From Streptomyces cinnamoneus (lineage in GTDB: Bacteria > Actinomycetota > Actinomycetes > Streptomycetales > Streptomycetaceae): 64,000 nt of DNA. The notes under the pieces are model-generated. The model saw nothing but the letters and a program-made list of their open reading frames with translations, ran no database searches and had not been told where the DNA came from. A program made the translations under genes and the position numbers. Positions 49,569 through 58,702 of this stretch are shown piece by piece (position 1 is the first letter of the stretch; the number at the start of each line of letters is the position of its first letter). The DNA lies in NCBI RefSeq assembly GCF_002939475.1, contig NZ_PKFQ01000001.1, positions 3,469,001 to 3,533,000 of the forward strand, in the 5' to 3' direction.

Positions 49569-50699
49569 TCAGCCCGACAGGCGCACCGGCATGATCAGGT
49601 ACTTGTAGGCGTCGTCGGCTTCCGCGTCCACCGCGGGCTTGCCGCTGAGCAGCGCCGGCTTCGTGGACGTGGTGAAGGACAGCTGCGCCACCGGCGAGTC
49701 GATCGCCGACAGGCCTTCGAGCAGGAAGCCCGGGTTGAACGCGATCGAGATGTCGTCGCCGTCGAGCTTGGCGTCGACCCTTTCCACAGCCTGTGCGTCG
49801 TCGCTGGAACCGGCCTCGAGGATCAGCACGCCCTGCTCGAAGCTGAGCCGCACCGGGGTGTTGCGCTCGGCGACCAGAGCGACGCGCTTGACGGCCTCGA
49901 CGAAGGGGGCGGTCTCGATCACGGCGGCGGAGTTGAACTCGGTCGGGAAGAGCGTCCGGTACTTCGGCAGGTCGCCCTCGAGCAGGCGCGTGGTCGTACG
50001 ACGCCCGGCGCCCTCGAAGCCGATCAGGCCCTCGCCCGCGCCGGAGCCGCTGAGCGCCAGCGAGACCGTGTCGCCGCCGCTGAGCGACTTGGCGGTGTCC
50101 AGCAGGGTCTTGGCGGGCACCAGGGCGACGGCGGAGGTGTCCGGGGTCTCCGGCTTCCACATGAACTCGCGGACGGCGAAGCGGTAACGGTCGGTGGAGG
50201 CGAGGGTGACGGTGTCGCCCTCGATCTCGATCCGTACGCCCGTGAGGACGGGGAGCGTGTCGTCACGGCCGGCGGCGATGGCCACCTGGGCGACGGCCGA
50301 GGCGAAGACCTCGCCGGGGACGGTGCCCGTCGCGGTCGGCATCTGCGGCAGGGCCGGGTATTCCTCCACAGGCAGGGTGTGGAGTGTGAATCGGGAGGAG
50401 CCGCAGACCACGGTGACGCGCACACCGTCGGTGGAGATCTCCACAGGCCTGTTGGGAAGTGCGCGGCAGATGTCGGCGAGGAGCCGGCCGGAGACGAGGA
50501 CGGTGCCGTCCTCCTCCACGTCCGCCTCGACGGAGACGCGGGCGGAGACCTCGTAGTCGAAGCCGGAGAGGCTCAGGGTGCCGTCCTCCGCCTTCAGCAG
50601 CAGGCCCGCGAGGACCGGCACCGGCGGACGGGCCGGGAGGCTGCGGGCCGCCCAGGCCACTGCCTCCGCGAGTACATCGCGCTCCACCCGGATCTTCAC
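49569..50699 (-). CDS. dnaN: DNA polymerase III sliding clamp (beta subunit)
   Basis: The 376-aa ring clamp that holds the replicase on DNA. The three repeated clamp domains are present: KIRVERDVLAEAVAWAARSLPARPPVPVLAGLLL, FASAVAQVAIAAGRDDTLPVLTGVRIEIEG and FVEAVKRVALVAERNTPVRLSFEQG. It ends YKYLIMPVRLSG, giving the hydrophobic partner pocket. The GTG at 50699 has AGGAGG eight bases upstream; longer frames run into oriC. It borders oriC. Confidence 0.97.
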   Translation of the reverse strand: MKIRVERDVLAEAVAWAARSLPARPPVPVLAGLLLKAEDGTLSLSGFDYEVSARVSVEADVEEDGTVLVSGRLLADICRALPNRPVEISTDGVRVTVVCGSSRFTLHTLPVEEYPALPQMPTATGTVPGEVFASAVAQVAIAAGRDDTLPVLTGVRIEIEGDTVTLASTDRYRFAVREFMWKPETPDTSAVALVPAKTLLDTAKSLSGGDTVSLALSGSGAGEGLIGFEGAGRRTTTRLLEGDLPKYRTLFPTEFNSAAVIETAPFVEAVKRVALVAERNTPVRLSFEQGVLILEAGSSDDAQAVERVDAKLDGDDISIAFNPGFLLEGLSAIDSPVAQLSFTTSTKPALLSGKPAVDAEADDAYKYLIMPVRLSG

Positions 50700-50846
50700 C
50701 GGAACCGCCTCCTGCTTGTTGCTGGCTCGCCCTGCTGGCTTCTTCGTCGGCTGAGTTGCCGGAGACCAGTCTGACGCACGCCGCTGACAGTCGGTGCGGC
50801 TGGCGGTCAAGTCGTGGTCCGGGGCGTGGCGCGGCCCGAGGCCGAG

Positions 50847-51459
50847 TTGTGCACAGGACCCACTTCGAAACGAGTTCCCCGCTAGATCTCTGTGGTCGTA
50901 GTAGTAGGGGCTGTGGAAACCGTGGAAAACTGCCTTTGCCCAGGTCAGGCTGGATTTTTTGTCCACCGGGCCTGTGGGTGGCGGCAGTGGAAAACCGGGG
51001 TGGTCTGTGGAGCGCGGAAAGTTCTGCACACCCGGTGCACAGGGAGGGCCGACTTCTCCCCAGGGCCGTCCCCAGGTTTACCCACGTTGCCCACAGCTGA
51101 ACCCGGCAGCTTGGTGTGATGCCTTTCACTCGGTGCGGTGAGCTCGGGCGTTTCGTTGCCGAACAGTGGACAGGGATGTGGAAAGGCTGTGTATAACACC
51201 GGTCCTCCTGTGGGTGGCCGGTGGACAACGTCCGGGGGTGTTGGGGGCGGGTGGGCCGTCCACAGGCTGTGGAACCCCGTCGACCACAAATCCACACCCC
51301 CCTGACCTCTGCTGATGGCATATCAACAGCCTGGTCTGTGGACACCGTCTGGATAACTTCCGGGGTCCCCAGGGTGTGGACGGCGACTTCGGCCCGAATC
51401 TGTGGAGAACCCGCAGCTCAGAGCCCATATTCGAACAGGCTGGGGGCGGCTGGGGACAA
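50847..51459. other. oriC: Chromosomal replication origin oriC
   Basis: The gene-free region between dnaN and dnaA contains many DnaA-box-like 9-mers in both directions. One-mismatch examples are 50847 (TTGTGCACA), 50959 (TTGTCCACC), 51087 (TTGCCCACA), 51188 (TGTGTATAA), 51220 (GGTGGACAA), 51337 (TGTGGACAC), 51348 (TCTGGATAA), 51401 (TGTGGAGAA) and 51451 (TGGGGACAA); further two-mismatch boxes bring the total near 18-20, like the nineteen known in S. coelicolor oriC. By eye, none is a perfect TTG/ATCCACA. Short A+T stretches are near 51311-51330. Confidence 0.93.
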
Positions 51460-51499
51460 GCCGGTGGCTCCGGCGGCGTGCTGAACGCCTCCCGAAGGA

Positions 51500-51555
51500 C
51501 CCTTGAAGCCCTCCTGAAGCCCTCCTGAAGCTCGTCCAGACCCCGTCCAGACCCC
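51500..51555. repeat. Tandem 11-bp repeats between oriC and dnaA
   Basis: CCCTCCTGAAG occurs twice in tandem (51509-51519, 51520-51530), preceded by a shortened copy CCCTTGAAG (51500-51508). After three bases GTCCAGACCCC occurs twice in tandem (51534-51544, 51545-51555). All are 11-bp units, one helical turn. Confidence 0.75.
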
Positions 51556-51625
51556 GTCCCGGGACGCGTCCCGGCCCCCGCCTGACTCCCCCGGACCCCT
51601 TCCGGAGGCGGCCGGGGAACGACGA

Positions 51626-51657
51626 AGGGCGCTCCGGGAAACGTCCCGGAGCGCCCT
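51626..51657. terminator. Terminator downstream of dnaA
   Basis: AGGGCGCTCCGGGA (51626-51639), loop AACG, TCCCGGAGCGCCCT (51644-51657): a perfect 14-bp stem that would stop dnaA transcription before oriC. Confidence 0.75.
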
Positions 51658-51728
51658 ACGCGGGTCTCCACAGGCTCTGCGGCTTCTCTGCCGGCCGGCG
51701 GTCAGCCGGCCGGCCATCAGCCGCCCTG

Positions 51729-53546
51729 TCAGCCGTTCTTGATGCGGTTGGTCAGCTCGGTGACCTGGTTGTAGATCGAGCGCCGCTCGGCCATCAGCGC
51801 GCGGATCTTGCGGTCCGCGTGCATCACGGTCGTGTGGTCGCGGCCGCCGAACTGCGCCCCGATCTTGGGCAGCGAGAGGTCGGTCAGCTCGCGGCACAGG
51901 TACATGGCGATCTGCCGGGCCGTCACCAGCACGCGGCTGCGCGAGGCCCCGCAGAGGTCCTCGACCGTGTGTCCGAAGTAATCGGCGGTGGCCGCCATGA
52001 TGGCGGGCGCGGTGATCTCCGGGGAGGCGTCCTCGCCACCCGGGATCAGGTCCTTGAGGACGATCTCGGTGAGGCCGAGGTCCACCGGCTGCCGGTTCAG
52101 GCTCGCGAAGGCGGTGACGCGGATCAGCGCCCCCTCCAGCTCGCGGATGTTGCGCGAGATGCGGGAGGCGATGAACTCCAGGACCTCCGGCGGGGCGTTG
52201 AGCTGCTCCTGGACCGCCTTCTTCCGGAGGATCGCGATCCGGGTCTCCAGCTCCGGCGGCTGCACGTCCGTGATCAGACCCCACTCGAAGCGGTTCCGCA
52301 GCCGGTCCTCCAGGGTCACCAGCTGCTTGGGCGGCCGGTCCGAGGACAACACGATCTGCTTGTTCGCGTTGTGCAGGGTGTTGAAGGTGTGGAAGAACTC
52401 CTCCTGCGTCGACTCCTTGCTCGCCAGGAACTGGATGTCGTCGACGAGCAGGATGTCCATGTCGCGGTAGCGCTTGCGGAACGCGTCCGCCTTGCCGTCG
52501 CGGATCGAGTTGATGAACTCGTTCGTGAACTCCTCGGAGCTCACGTAGCGCACGCGCGTACCCGGGTAGAGGTTGCGGGCGTAGTGCCCGATGGCGTGCA
52601 GCAGGTGGGTCTTGCCGAGCCCGGACTCCCCGTAGATGAACAGCGGGTTGTAGGCCTTGGCCGGCGCCTCGGCGACCGCCACCGCGGCCGCGTGGGCGAA
52701 GCGGTTGGACGCGCCGATGACGAAGGTGTCGAAGAGGTACTTGGGGTTCAGACGTGCCGTCGGCTCGCCCGAGCCCGGTGTGGTGCCGCCACTGCCGCTG
52801 CCGCTGCTCCCGGACGCCGGGCCGCCACCCGACCGCGAGCCTCCGCGGGCGGGCGGCTCGGGCAGGTCGCGGCGCTGCTGCTGCTCGTACGGCAGGCGCT
52901 CGGGACGCTCCTGGGAGCGGTAGTCCGGCTGCTGCTGCTCGTACTGCGAGGCGTACGGGTCGTGCTCGGGTTCGGCAAAGGACCCGAGGCGCGGCTGCTG
53001 CCAGCCGTAGTCGCCGCGGTCCGGCGCGGGCGGGCCCGAGGGCGCCGAGTGCCGGGGCCAGGCGCCCGGCTCGGAGCGCGGCGGCTGGTAGTCCGGGTAG
53101 GCGGGACGTACGGCCGGCAGCTCGTCACCGCCGGCGGGGCGGCCGTAGCTCTCACGGCCCTCGTAGCCGCGGCCCTCATAGCCCTCGTACGTGTCACGCG
53201 CGTCACGGCCCTGGCCCCCCGTGTGGGGGTGCGGCGGGCGGTTCTCCTGGGGCTGGGGCGCCGGCGGCTCGCCGGCGGAGTCGTCCACCGTGATCGCGAT
53301 CCGGATGGGGCGGCCGCACTCCCGGCTGAGCGTCTCGCTGACGACCGGCGCGAGGCGGCCCTCGAGCACGCCCTTGGCGAACTCGTTCGGCACGGCCAGC
53401 AGCGCGGTGTCGGCGACCAGGGCCAGGGGCTGGCAGCGCCTGATCCAGTGTTCGTCCTTGCTCTCCACGCCGCCGCGCCCCTCACCGAGGAGCTGTTCGA
53501 GCACGCGCGGCCACACTGCGGCAAGATCGGCGGGCAGGTCAGCCAC
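51729..53546 (-). CDS. dnaA: Chromosomal replication initiator protein DnaA
   Basis: A 605-aa AAA+ initiator. Domain I ([21 protein letters not shown]) is followed by a very long, Pro/Gln/Tyr-rich domain II (about 120-270) that is characteristic of streptomycetes. Domain III has Walker [18 protein letters not shown], Walker [13 protein letters not shown] and the [12 protein letters not shown] sensor region; domain IV has the DNA-binding signature [22 protein letters not shown] at 53546 (VADLPADL) fits the usual N terminus; GTG 53567 is an upstream alternative without SD. Likely autoregulated through a DnaA box beside its promoter. Confidence 0.96.
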   Translation of the reverse strand: MADLPADLAAVWPRVLEQLLGEGRGGVESKDEHWIRRCQPLALVADTALLAVPNEFAKGVLEGRLAPVVSETLSRECGRPIRIAITVDDSAGEPPAPQPQENRPPHPHTGGQGRDARDTYEGYEGRGYEGRESYGRPAGGDELPAVRPAYPDYQPPRSEPGAWPRHSAPSGPPAPDRGDYGWQQPRLGSFAEPEHDPYASQYEQQQPDYRSQERPERLPYEQQQRRDLPEPPARGGSRSGGGPASGSSGSGSGGTTPGSGEPTARLNPKYLFDTFVIGASNRFAHAAAVAVAEAPAKAYNPLFIYGESGLGKTHLLHAIGHYARNLYPGTRVRYVSSEEFTNEFINSIRDGKADAFRKRYRDMDILLVDDIQFLASKESTQEEFFHTFNTLHNANKQIVLSSDRPPKQLVTLEDRLRNRFEWGLITDVQPPELETRIAILRKKAVQEQLNAPPEVLEFIASRISRNIRELEGALIRVTAFASLNRQPVDLGLTEIVLKDLIPGGEDASPEITAPAIMAATADYFGHTVEDLCGASRSRVLVTARQIAMYLCRELTDLSLPKIGAQFGGRDHTTVMHADRKIRALMAERRSIYNQVTELTNRIKNG

Positions 53547-53635
53547 AGGGCACGCTCTCTCAGTCACGGGGGGTGCCCCGGAGTCCCACGAATGTGTGGT
53601 TCTCGGGACGGGCGGGAAGGATTCGGAGTTCAGCC

Positions 53636-53665
53636 ACGGTAGTCAGGGCGAGGCGCGCGGTTCAA
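53636..53665 (-). promoter_or_regulatory. Putative dnaA promoter
   Basis: On the minus strand TTGAAC (53660-53665) and TACCGT (53636-53641) are 18 bases apart, giving an untranslated leader of about 80 nt. A perfect DnaA box lies four bases upstream of the -35. Confidence 0.6.
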
Positions 53666-53669
53666 GTCG

Positions 53670-53678
53670 TTGTCCACA
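53670..53678 (+). promoter_or_regulatory. Perfect DnaA box at the dnaA promoter
   Basis: TTGTCCACA next to the -35 of dnaA, the arrangement expected for DnaA autorepression. Confidence 0.75.
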
Positions 53679-53764
53679 GGGTGTGTACAAATGTGCCATG
53701 GGGCGTGCCTTGGCGTCCTCCCGGGGCCCGGGAGGCTACGGTGTATGCCGGGTGCGCTGCCGGT

Positions 53765-53794
53765 TTGACCGGATGGCGTAGCGGCGCGTACCGT
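53765..53794 (+). promoter_or_regulatory. Putative rpmH promoter
   Basis: TTGACC (53765-53770), 18-base spacer, TACCGT (53789-53794), reading toward rpmH with a leader of about 170 nt. The rest of the dnaA-rpmH gap shows no gene. Confidence 0.5.
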
Positions 53795-53972
53795 GACCAG
53801 GTCGAGTTGTCGATGGCTGCTGCCGCCTGCCTCCGATGGGCAAAGATCACGACCTATCCGGGATCGTGGTCATGAAGCGGTGCACTTGGGCGTATTGCGA
53901 GTCTCCTCGTGGGCGCACGGTGACAGCCAGGCGATGTCCCGCCATCACACGATTCATTTCTGGAGTCCCCGA

Positions 53973-54110
53973 GTGAGCAAGCGCACCTTCCAGCCGAACA
54001 ACCGCCGCCGCGCGAAGACCCACGGCTTCCGCCTGCGCATGCGTACCCGTGCCGGCCGCGCGATCCTCGCGTCCCGCCGTGGCAAGGGTCGCGCCCGCCT
54101 GTCGGCCTGA
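53973..54110 (+). CDS. rpmH: 50S ribosomal protein L34
   Basis: The 45-aa highly basic ribosomal protein [24 protein letters not shown], complete to the end GRARLSA. GTG at 53973 with TGGAG seven bases upstream. First gene of the rpmH-rnpA-yidD-yidC-jag set. Confidence 0.97.
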   Translation: MSKRTFQPNNRRRAKTHGFRLRMRTRAGRAILASRRGKGRARLSA

Positions 54111-54135
54111 CCAGCTAGACGTCAAGGTCCATGAC

Positions 54136-54564
54136 GTGCTGCCTTCCGAGTCTCGGCTGAGGCGGCGCGAGGACTTCGCGACCGCGGTTCGCCGAGGACG
54201 CCGGGCTGGCCGCCCGCTCCTCGTCGTCCACCTACGCAGCGGTAACACGGACCCGCACACACCTGGGGGAAACGCCCCCCAGGTGCGTGCGGGTTTCGTC
54301 GTGAGCAAGGCCGTCGGGGGGGCGGTGGTCCGCAATCGCGTCAAGCGCCGGCTGCGCCACCTCGTGCGTGACCGGCTGGATCAGCTGCCCGCCGGTAGCC
54401 TGGTGGTGGTGCGAGCCCTGCCAGGCGCGGGCGAGGCGGACCACGATCAGTTGGCCCGTGACCTCGACACCGCACTGCAGCGGCTGCTGGGAGGGGCGCC
54501 GCGAAGCAATCCCCCGGGGGGTGCCCCCCGGAATCCCGGTCACCCGGGAGGGAGCGCACAGTGA
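54136..54564 (+). CDS. rnpA: Ribonuclease P protein component
   Basis: The 142-aa protein cofactor of RNase P, which helps the RNA subunit bind pre-tRNA leaders. [24 protein letters not shown] starts the fold, and the RNR signature is [26 protein letters not shown]. The GTG at 54136 has AAGG nine bases upstream. The C-terminal 25 residues (Pro/Gly) are probably disordered. The stop overlaps yidD. Confidence 0.93.
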   Translation: MLPSESRLRRREDFATAVRRGRRAGRPLLVVHLRSGNTDPHTPGGNAPQVRAGFVVSKAVGGAVVRNRVKRRLRHLVRDRLDQLPAGSLVVVRALPGAGEADHDQLARDLDTALQRLLGGAPRSNPPGGAPRNPGHPGGSAQ

Positions 54565-54878
54565 AGTACCCGCTGCTGTGGTTGATCAAGCTCTACCAGT
54601 GGACCGTCAGCCCGCTGCTGGGCCCGGTCTGCAAGTACTACCCGTCGTGCTCGCACTATGGCTATACAGCCATCGACGTGCACGGCGCGGTCAAGGGAAC
54701 GGTACTGACGGCCTGGCGCATCCTGCGCTGCAACCCGTGGTCGCTCGGTGGCGTCGACCACGTCCCTCCCCGGAAGCGTCCGGTCTGGCACCAGCGGCTG
54801 AGGAGCCGACTGGGTGGAAACCCCGTCCCGGGGTCCGCCGCACAGCCCGAGACTCAGCCCAACGCCCAAGGAGCCTGA
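54561..54878 (+). CDS. yidD: Membrane protein insertion efficiency factor YidD
   Basis: A 105-aa protein with the YidD core [31 protein letters not shown] and [24 protein letters not shown], including the conserved Cys residues. It aids YidC-dependent insertion. GTG start overlapping rnpA (GTGA). Confidence 0.95.
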   Translation: MKYPLLWLIKLYQWTVSPLLGPVCKYYPSCSHYGYTAIDVHGAVKGTVLTAWRILRCNPWSLGGVDHVPPRKRPVWHQRLRSRLGGNPVPGSAAQPETQPNAQGA

Positions 54879-54881
54879 TTC

Positions 54882-55973
54882 GTGGACACGATCCTCGGTC
54901 CTCTCTATGACGCTGTTTCCTGGATCATCGTCCAGTTCCACTCGTTCTACAGCCTGATCTTCAACAAGGACAGTGGCGCGGCGTGGGGTCTGTCCATCGT
55001 CTCGCTGGTGGTGCTGATCCGGATCTGCCTGATCCCGCTCTTCGTGAAGCAGATCAAGGCGACGCGGAACATGCAGGCGCTCCAGCCCAAGATGAAGGCG
55101 ATCCAGGAGCGCTACAAGAGCGACAAGCAGCGCCAGTCCGAAGAGATGATGAAGCTCTACAAGGAGTCGGGCACCAACCCGCTCTCGAGCTGCCTCCCGA
55201 TTCTGGCCCAGTCGCCGTTCTTCATCTCGCTGTACCAGGTCCTGAACAAGGTCGCCGGCGGCCACGAGGTCGGCTTCCTGGACCAGGACCTCGTCAACAG
55301 CGCCCGCAAGGCGCACATCTTCGGTGCCCCGATCGCGTCGAAGTTCATGGACAGCGCGAGCAAGGTCGAGTCCCTCGGCTCCACGCTGACCGACGTCCGC
55401 GTCGTCACGATCATCATGATCGTCCTGATGTCGCTGTCGCAGTTCTACACGCAGCGCCAGCTGATGACGAAGAACGTCGACCTCACGGTGAAGACGCCGT
55501 TCATGCAGCAGCAGAAGATGCTGATGTACGTCTTCCCGATCATGTTCGCCGTCTTCGGCATCAACTTCCCCGTCGGTGTCCTGGTCTACTGGCTGACCAC
55601 CAACGTGTGGACCCTGGGCCAGCAGATGTTCGTCATCCGCCGTAACCCCACCCCCGGCAGCCTCGCCTTCAAGGAGCGCCAGGAGCGTCTGCGCGCCAAG
55701 GGCAAGCTGAAGGAGGACCCGGCCGAGGCCGAGGCCAAGAAGGTCGCCGAGGCGGCGCGTGCGGCCCGTCAGCAGCCCAAGCGGCAGCCCAAGGCCAAGC
55801 GGTCCACCGCGGGCCAGCCCCCGCGGTCCACGGCTGGTTCCGAGAAGAAGACCACGCTGGAGAAGCAGGAGCCGGACGAGGACAAGCCCCGGCAGGCCGG
55901 TGGTTCCTCCCGCGCCAAGTCCGGGCAGCGCAAGGGCGGCCCGCAGCGACCCAAGCACCCGTCCAAGAAGTGA
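54882..55973 (+). CDS. yidC: Membrane protein insertase YidC
   Basis: A 363-aa Oxa1/YidC insertase of the short Gram-positive type. Membrane segments are [76 protein letters not shown] and [31 protein letters not shown]. The charged cytoplasmic loop [31 protein letters not shown] precedes the hydrophilic groove. The C-terminal 80 residues are very basic ([26 protein letters not shown]), as in ribosome-binding tails. GTG start. Confidence 0.95.
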   Translation: MDTILGPLYDAVSWIIVQFHSFYSLIFNKDSGAAWGLSIVSLVVLIRICLIPLFVKQIKATRNMQALQPKMKAIQERYKSDKQRQSEEMMKLYKESGTNPLSSCLPILAQSPFFISLYQVLNKVAGGHEVGFLDQDLVNSARKAHIFGAPIASKFMDSASKVESLGSTLTDVRVVTIIMIVLMSLSQFYTQRQLMTKNVDLTVKTPFMQQQKMLMYVFPIMFAVFGINFPVGVLVYWLTTNVWTLGQQMFVIRRNPTPGSLAFKERQERLRAKGKLKEDPAEAEAKKVAEAARAARQQPKRQPKAKRSTAGQPPRSTAGSEKKTTLEKQEPDEDKPRQAGGSSRAKSGQRKGGPQRPKHPSKK

Positions 55974-55987
55974 TGAAGGAGTCCACT

Positions 55988-56506
55988 GTGACGGACACGC
56001 AGCGTCAGACCGAGGTCGCCGCCGAGGGCACCGACACCCTGACCCGCCTGGAGCAGGAGGGTGAGATCGCGGCCGACTACCTCGAGGGGCTGCTGGACAT
56101 CGCAGACCTCGACGGCGACATCGACATGGACGTCGAGGCCGACCGCGCTTCGGTGTCGATCATCAGCGACTCCACCAGCCGCGACCTGCAGAAGCTGGTG
56201 GGCCGTGACGGCGAGGTCCTGGAGGCGCTCCAGGAGCTGACCCGCCTCGCGGTGAACCGGGAGACCGGCGACCGCAGCCGGCTGATGCTCGACATCGCGG
56301 GCTTCCGGGCGCGCAAGCGCCAGGAGCTGGCCGGGCTGGGTGCGCAGGCCGCCGAGGAGGCCAAGAGCACCGGTCAGCCGGTCAAGCTGGACCCGATGAC
56401 CCCCTTCGAGCGCAAGGTCGTCCACGACGCGGTGGCCGCCGCCGGTCTGCGGAGCGAGTCCGAGGGCGAGGAGCCCCAGCGCCGAGTGGTCGTTCTCCCC
56501 GCCTGA
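55988..56506 (+). CDS. jag: Jag/KhpB-like RNA-binding protein (KH and R3H domains)
   Basis: A 172-aa protein with a KH domain at about 35-105 (LLDIADLDGDIDMDVEADRASVSII, LQKLVGRDGEVLEALQELTRLAVNR) and an R3H domain (PMTPFERKVVHDAVAAAGLRSESEGEEPQRRVVVLP). Homologues bind RNA with KhpA and affect division. The GTG at 55988 has AAGGAG; an in-frame start at 55970 would overlap yidC. Confidence 0.9.
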   Translation: MTDTQRQTEVAAEGTDTLTRLEQEGEIAADYLEGLLDIADLDGDIDMDVEADRASVSIISDSTSRDLQKLVGRDGEVLEALQELTRLAVNRETGDRSRLMLDIAGFRARKRQELAGLGAQAAEEAKSTGQPVKLDPMTPFERKVVHDAVAAAGLRSESEGEEPQRRVVVLPA

Positions 56507-56530
56507 CCCTGTCCCACTTCCAGGTGTGTA

Positions 56531-56558
56531 CGGCCCCGTCTGCTCGCAGGCGGGGCCG
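56531..56558 (+). terminator. Terminator after jag
   Basis: CGGCCCCGTCTG (56531-56542), loop CTCG, CAGGCGGGGCCG (56547-56558): a 12-bp stem with one G-T pair, ending the rpmH-jag operon. Confidence 0.7.
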
Positions 56559-56657
56559 ATCCTTGTCAGGGTGATATTCAGACTCTGACCCGTGCTGTAA
56601 CTGCTTTAGACGCTTTTCAGACGTTTCGGACAATGTTGTACGGAAGGACGGTTCCCC

Positions 56658-57374
56658 GTGGAAGAGGCAGCGGAGCTCCCCCCGGCGCCCCCGGCGGCAC
56701 GGGCGGTATTCGGTGACCGCTTTCCGGAGGCCGTCCGCTATGCGGAGCTGCTCGCGGACGCGGGCGTCAAGCGCGGTCTGATCGGCCCCCGTGAGGTCCC
56801 CCGGCTCTGGGAACGGCACCTGCTGAACTGTGCGGTCCTCTCGGAGGCCGTGCCGGACGGTGTCTCCGTGTGTGACGTGGGCTCCGGCGCGGGCCTGCCG
56901 GGCATCCCCCTGGCCCTGGTCCGTCCCGACCTCCAGATCACCCTGCTGGAGCCGCTGCTGCGGCGCACCACGTTCCTCCAGGAGGTCGTGGAGCTGCTGG
57001 GCCTGGACCATGTCACAGTGGTGCGCGGACGCGCCGAGGAGATGCTCGGCAAGATCGAGCCGGTGCACGTGGTCACCGCGCGGGCCGTGGCCCCGCTCGA
57101 CCGCCTGGCCGGCTGGGGCGTGCCGCTGCTGCGGCCGTACGGCGAGATGCTGGCGCTCAAGGGTGACACCGCCGAGGAAGAGCTCAAGAGCGCCCGTGGT
57201 GCCCTGAGCAAGCTCGGTGTCGTCAGGACGTCGGTGCTCCAGGTGGGTGAGGGCGTCGTGGACCCGTTGTCCACAGTCGTGCGGGTCGAGGTCGGGGAGA
57301 GCCCCGGCGGCGTGCGCTTCGCGGCCAAGCGGGCGAAGGCGGCCCGAGCCAGCCGTTCGCGTCGGCGCCGCTGA
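56658..57374 (+). CDS. rsmG: 16S rRNA (guanine527-N7)-methyltransferase RsmG
   Basis: A 238-aa SAM-dependent methyltransferase, formerly GidB. The SAM motif is VCDVGSGAGLPGIPLALVRPDLQITLLEP, followed by VVRGRAEEMLG and VVTARAVAPLDRLAGWGVPLL. It methylates G527 in the 530 loop of 16S rRNA; loss gives low-level streptomycin resistance in streptomycetes. GTG start. A perfect DnaA box is buried in its 3' part (57267-57275). Confidence 0.95.
   Translation: MEEAAELPPAPPAARAVFGDRFPEAVRYAELLADAGVKRGLIGPREVPRLWERHLLNCAVLSEAVPDGVSVCDVGSGAGLPGIPLALVRPDLQITLLEPLLRRTTFLQEVVELLGLDHVTVVRGRAEEMLGKIEPVHVVTARAVAPLDRLAGWGVPLLRPYGEMLALKGDTAEEELKSARGALSKLGVVRTSVLQVGEGVVDPLSTVVRVEVGESPGGVRFAAKRAKAARASRSRRRR
57267..57275 (+). 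promoter_or_regulatory. Perfect DnaA box inside rsmG
   Basis: TTGTCCACA within the coding sequence near the end of rsmG. It could bind DnaA, or be fortuitous. Confidence 0.4.
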
Positions 57375-57477
57375 GCCTTTCGCGGGACGCCGGCCCCTCG
57401 GTAATGCTCCATACAAGCTGGCAAAACTACCCATAACGGAGTGTCGTGGCGGGGTAGCGGCGTGTGCCATGCATCGT

Positions 57478-57491
57478 GTTTCACGTGAAAC
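57478..57491. promoter_or_regulatory. parS: parS site 1
   Basis: GTTTCACGTGAAAC, the perfect ParB-binding palindrome, upstream of parA. Confidence 0.95.
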
Positions 57492-57586
57492 GTCGCTCCC
57501 TGCTGCATGGAATCATCGGTCGCGGTCGCGCGGCCGCGGCTGCCGCTGCCGTGCCGGGTGGCCGTCCCCCGGCCGAGAAAGCGGAT

Positions 57587-57616
57587 TCATCCACAGGCTC
57601 GCGGGATTCATCCACA
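57587..57616 (+). repeat. Paired near-DnaA boxes upstream of parA
   Basis: TCATCCACA (one mismatch to TTATCCACA) occurs at 57587-57595 and 57608-57616 within a direct repeat GATTCATCCACAGG, two helical turns (21 bp) apart. Confidence 0.5.
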
Positions 57617-57652
57617 GGAGAACGGGCCTCGCTGGTTCACGACCCCGAAAGC

Positions 57653-58702
57653 ATGGCAGGCTCTGTCCATCGCGAGCCTGATGTCGAGGAGAGTGAATCC
57701 TTGCGGTCCGACGCCAATACCGCGGGGCCGATGACCGACCCGGTCCCCGGCCCCCGCCCCTCCGACTCCCAGCCGGTGGCCGTGCCCGGTCCTCTGTCCT
57801 CGGGGGAGGTCGTTTCACGTGAAACGCCGCCTCCGATGCCACGACCCGAGCAGACCCGGGTGATGGTCGTCGCCAACCAGAAGGGCGGCGTGGGCAAGAC
57901 CACGACCACCGTGAACCTGGCGGCCTCCCTGGCTCTGCACGGCAACCGTGTGCTGGTCATCGACCTCGACCCGCAGGGCAATGCCTCGACGGCTCTGGGC
58001 ATCGACCACCACGCCGAGGTGCCGTCCATCTACGACGTCCTCGTCGACAACAGGAAGCTCTCCGACGTCGTGCAGCCGGTCACCGACGTGGAAGGGCTCT
58101 TCTGCGCCCCCGCCACGATCGACCTCGCGGGCGCCGAGATCGAGCTGGTCTCCCTCGTGGCTCGGGAAAGCCGTCTGGACCGGGCGATCAAGGCCTATGA
58201 GCAGCCGCTGGACTACATCCTCATCGACTGCCCGCCCTCCCTCGGTCTGCTGACGGTCAACGCCCTGGTCGCCGGTGCCGAGGTGCTGATCCCGATCCAG
58301 TGCGAGTACTACGCCCTGGAGGGCCTGGGGCAGCTGCTGCGCAACGTCGAGCTGGTCCGGGGACATCTGAACCCCAAGCTGCATGTGTCGACGATCCTGC
58401 TGACGATGTACGACGGGCGGACGCGGCTCGCCTCACAGGTGGCCGACGAGGTGCGCAGCCACTTCGGTCAGGAGGTGCTGAGGACGAGCATCCCGCGCTC
58501 GGTCCGGATCTCCGAGGCGCCCAGTTACGGGCAGACAGTTCTTACCTATGACCCGGGTTCCAGTGGCGCACTGTCCTATCTGGAAGCCGCCCGGGAAATC
58601 GCACTACGGGGGGTCGGTGTGCACTACGACGGCACCAGGGCCCACACCGTGGGCCATCAGCAACAGCAAGACCAGCACAGCATGGCGGAGGGGCTGCAGT
58701 GA
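57653..58702 (+). CDS. parA: Chromosome partitioning ATPase ParA (Soj)
   Basis: A 349-aa Walker-type ATPase that positions ParB-origin complexes. After a disordered N-terminal 75 residues come the deviant Walker [59 protein letters not shown] and [19 protein letters not shown]. The start is uncertain: ATG 57653 has a poor SD, while TTG 57701 has GAGGAGAG seven bases upstream, and ATG 57731 is also possible. parS site 2 lies inside the coding part and encodes VSRET. The stop overlaps parB. Confidence 0.93.
   Translation: MAGSVHREPDVEESESLRSDANTAGPMTDPVPGPRPSDSQPVAVPGPLSSGEVVSRETPPPMPRPEQTRVMVVANQKGGVGKTTTTVNLAASLALHGNRVLVIDLDPQGNASTALGIDHHAEVPSIYDVLVDNRKLSDVVQPVTDVEGLFCAPATIDLAGAEIELVSLVARESRLDRAIKAYEQPLDYILIDCPPSLGLLTVNALVAGAEVLIPIQCEYYALEGLGQLLRNVELVRGHLNPKLHVSTILLTMYDGRTRLASQVADEVRSHFGQEVLRTSIPRSVRISEAPSYGQTVLTYDPGSSGALSYLEAAREIALRGVGVHYDGTRAHTVGHQQQQDQHSMAEGLQ
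57812..57825. promoter_or_regulatory. parS: parS site 2 (within parA)
   Basis: A perfect GTTTCACGTGAAAC inside the parA N-terminal coding sequence. Confidence 0.95.

Noticed and set aside
53547..53567. Upstream GTG (53567) as dnaA start
   Set aside because: It lacks an SD and adds residues not typical of streptomycete DnaA; kept only as an alternative.
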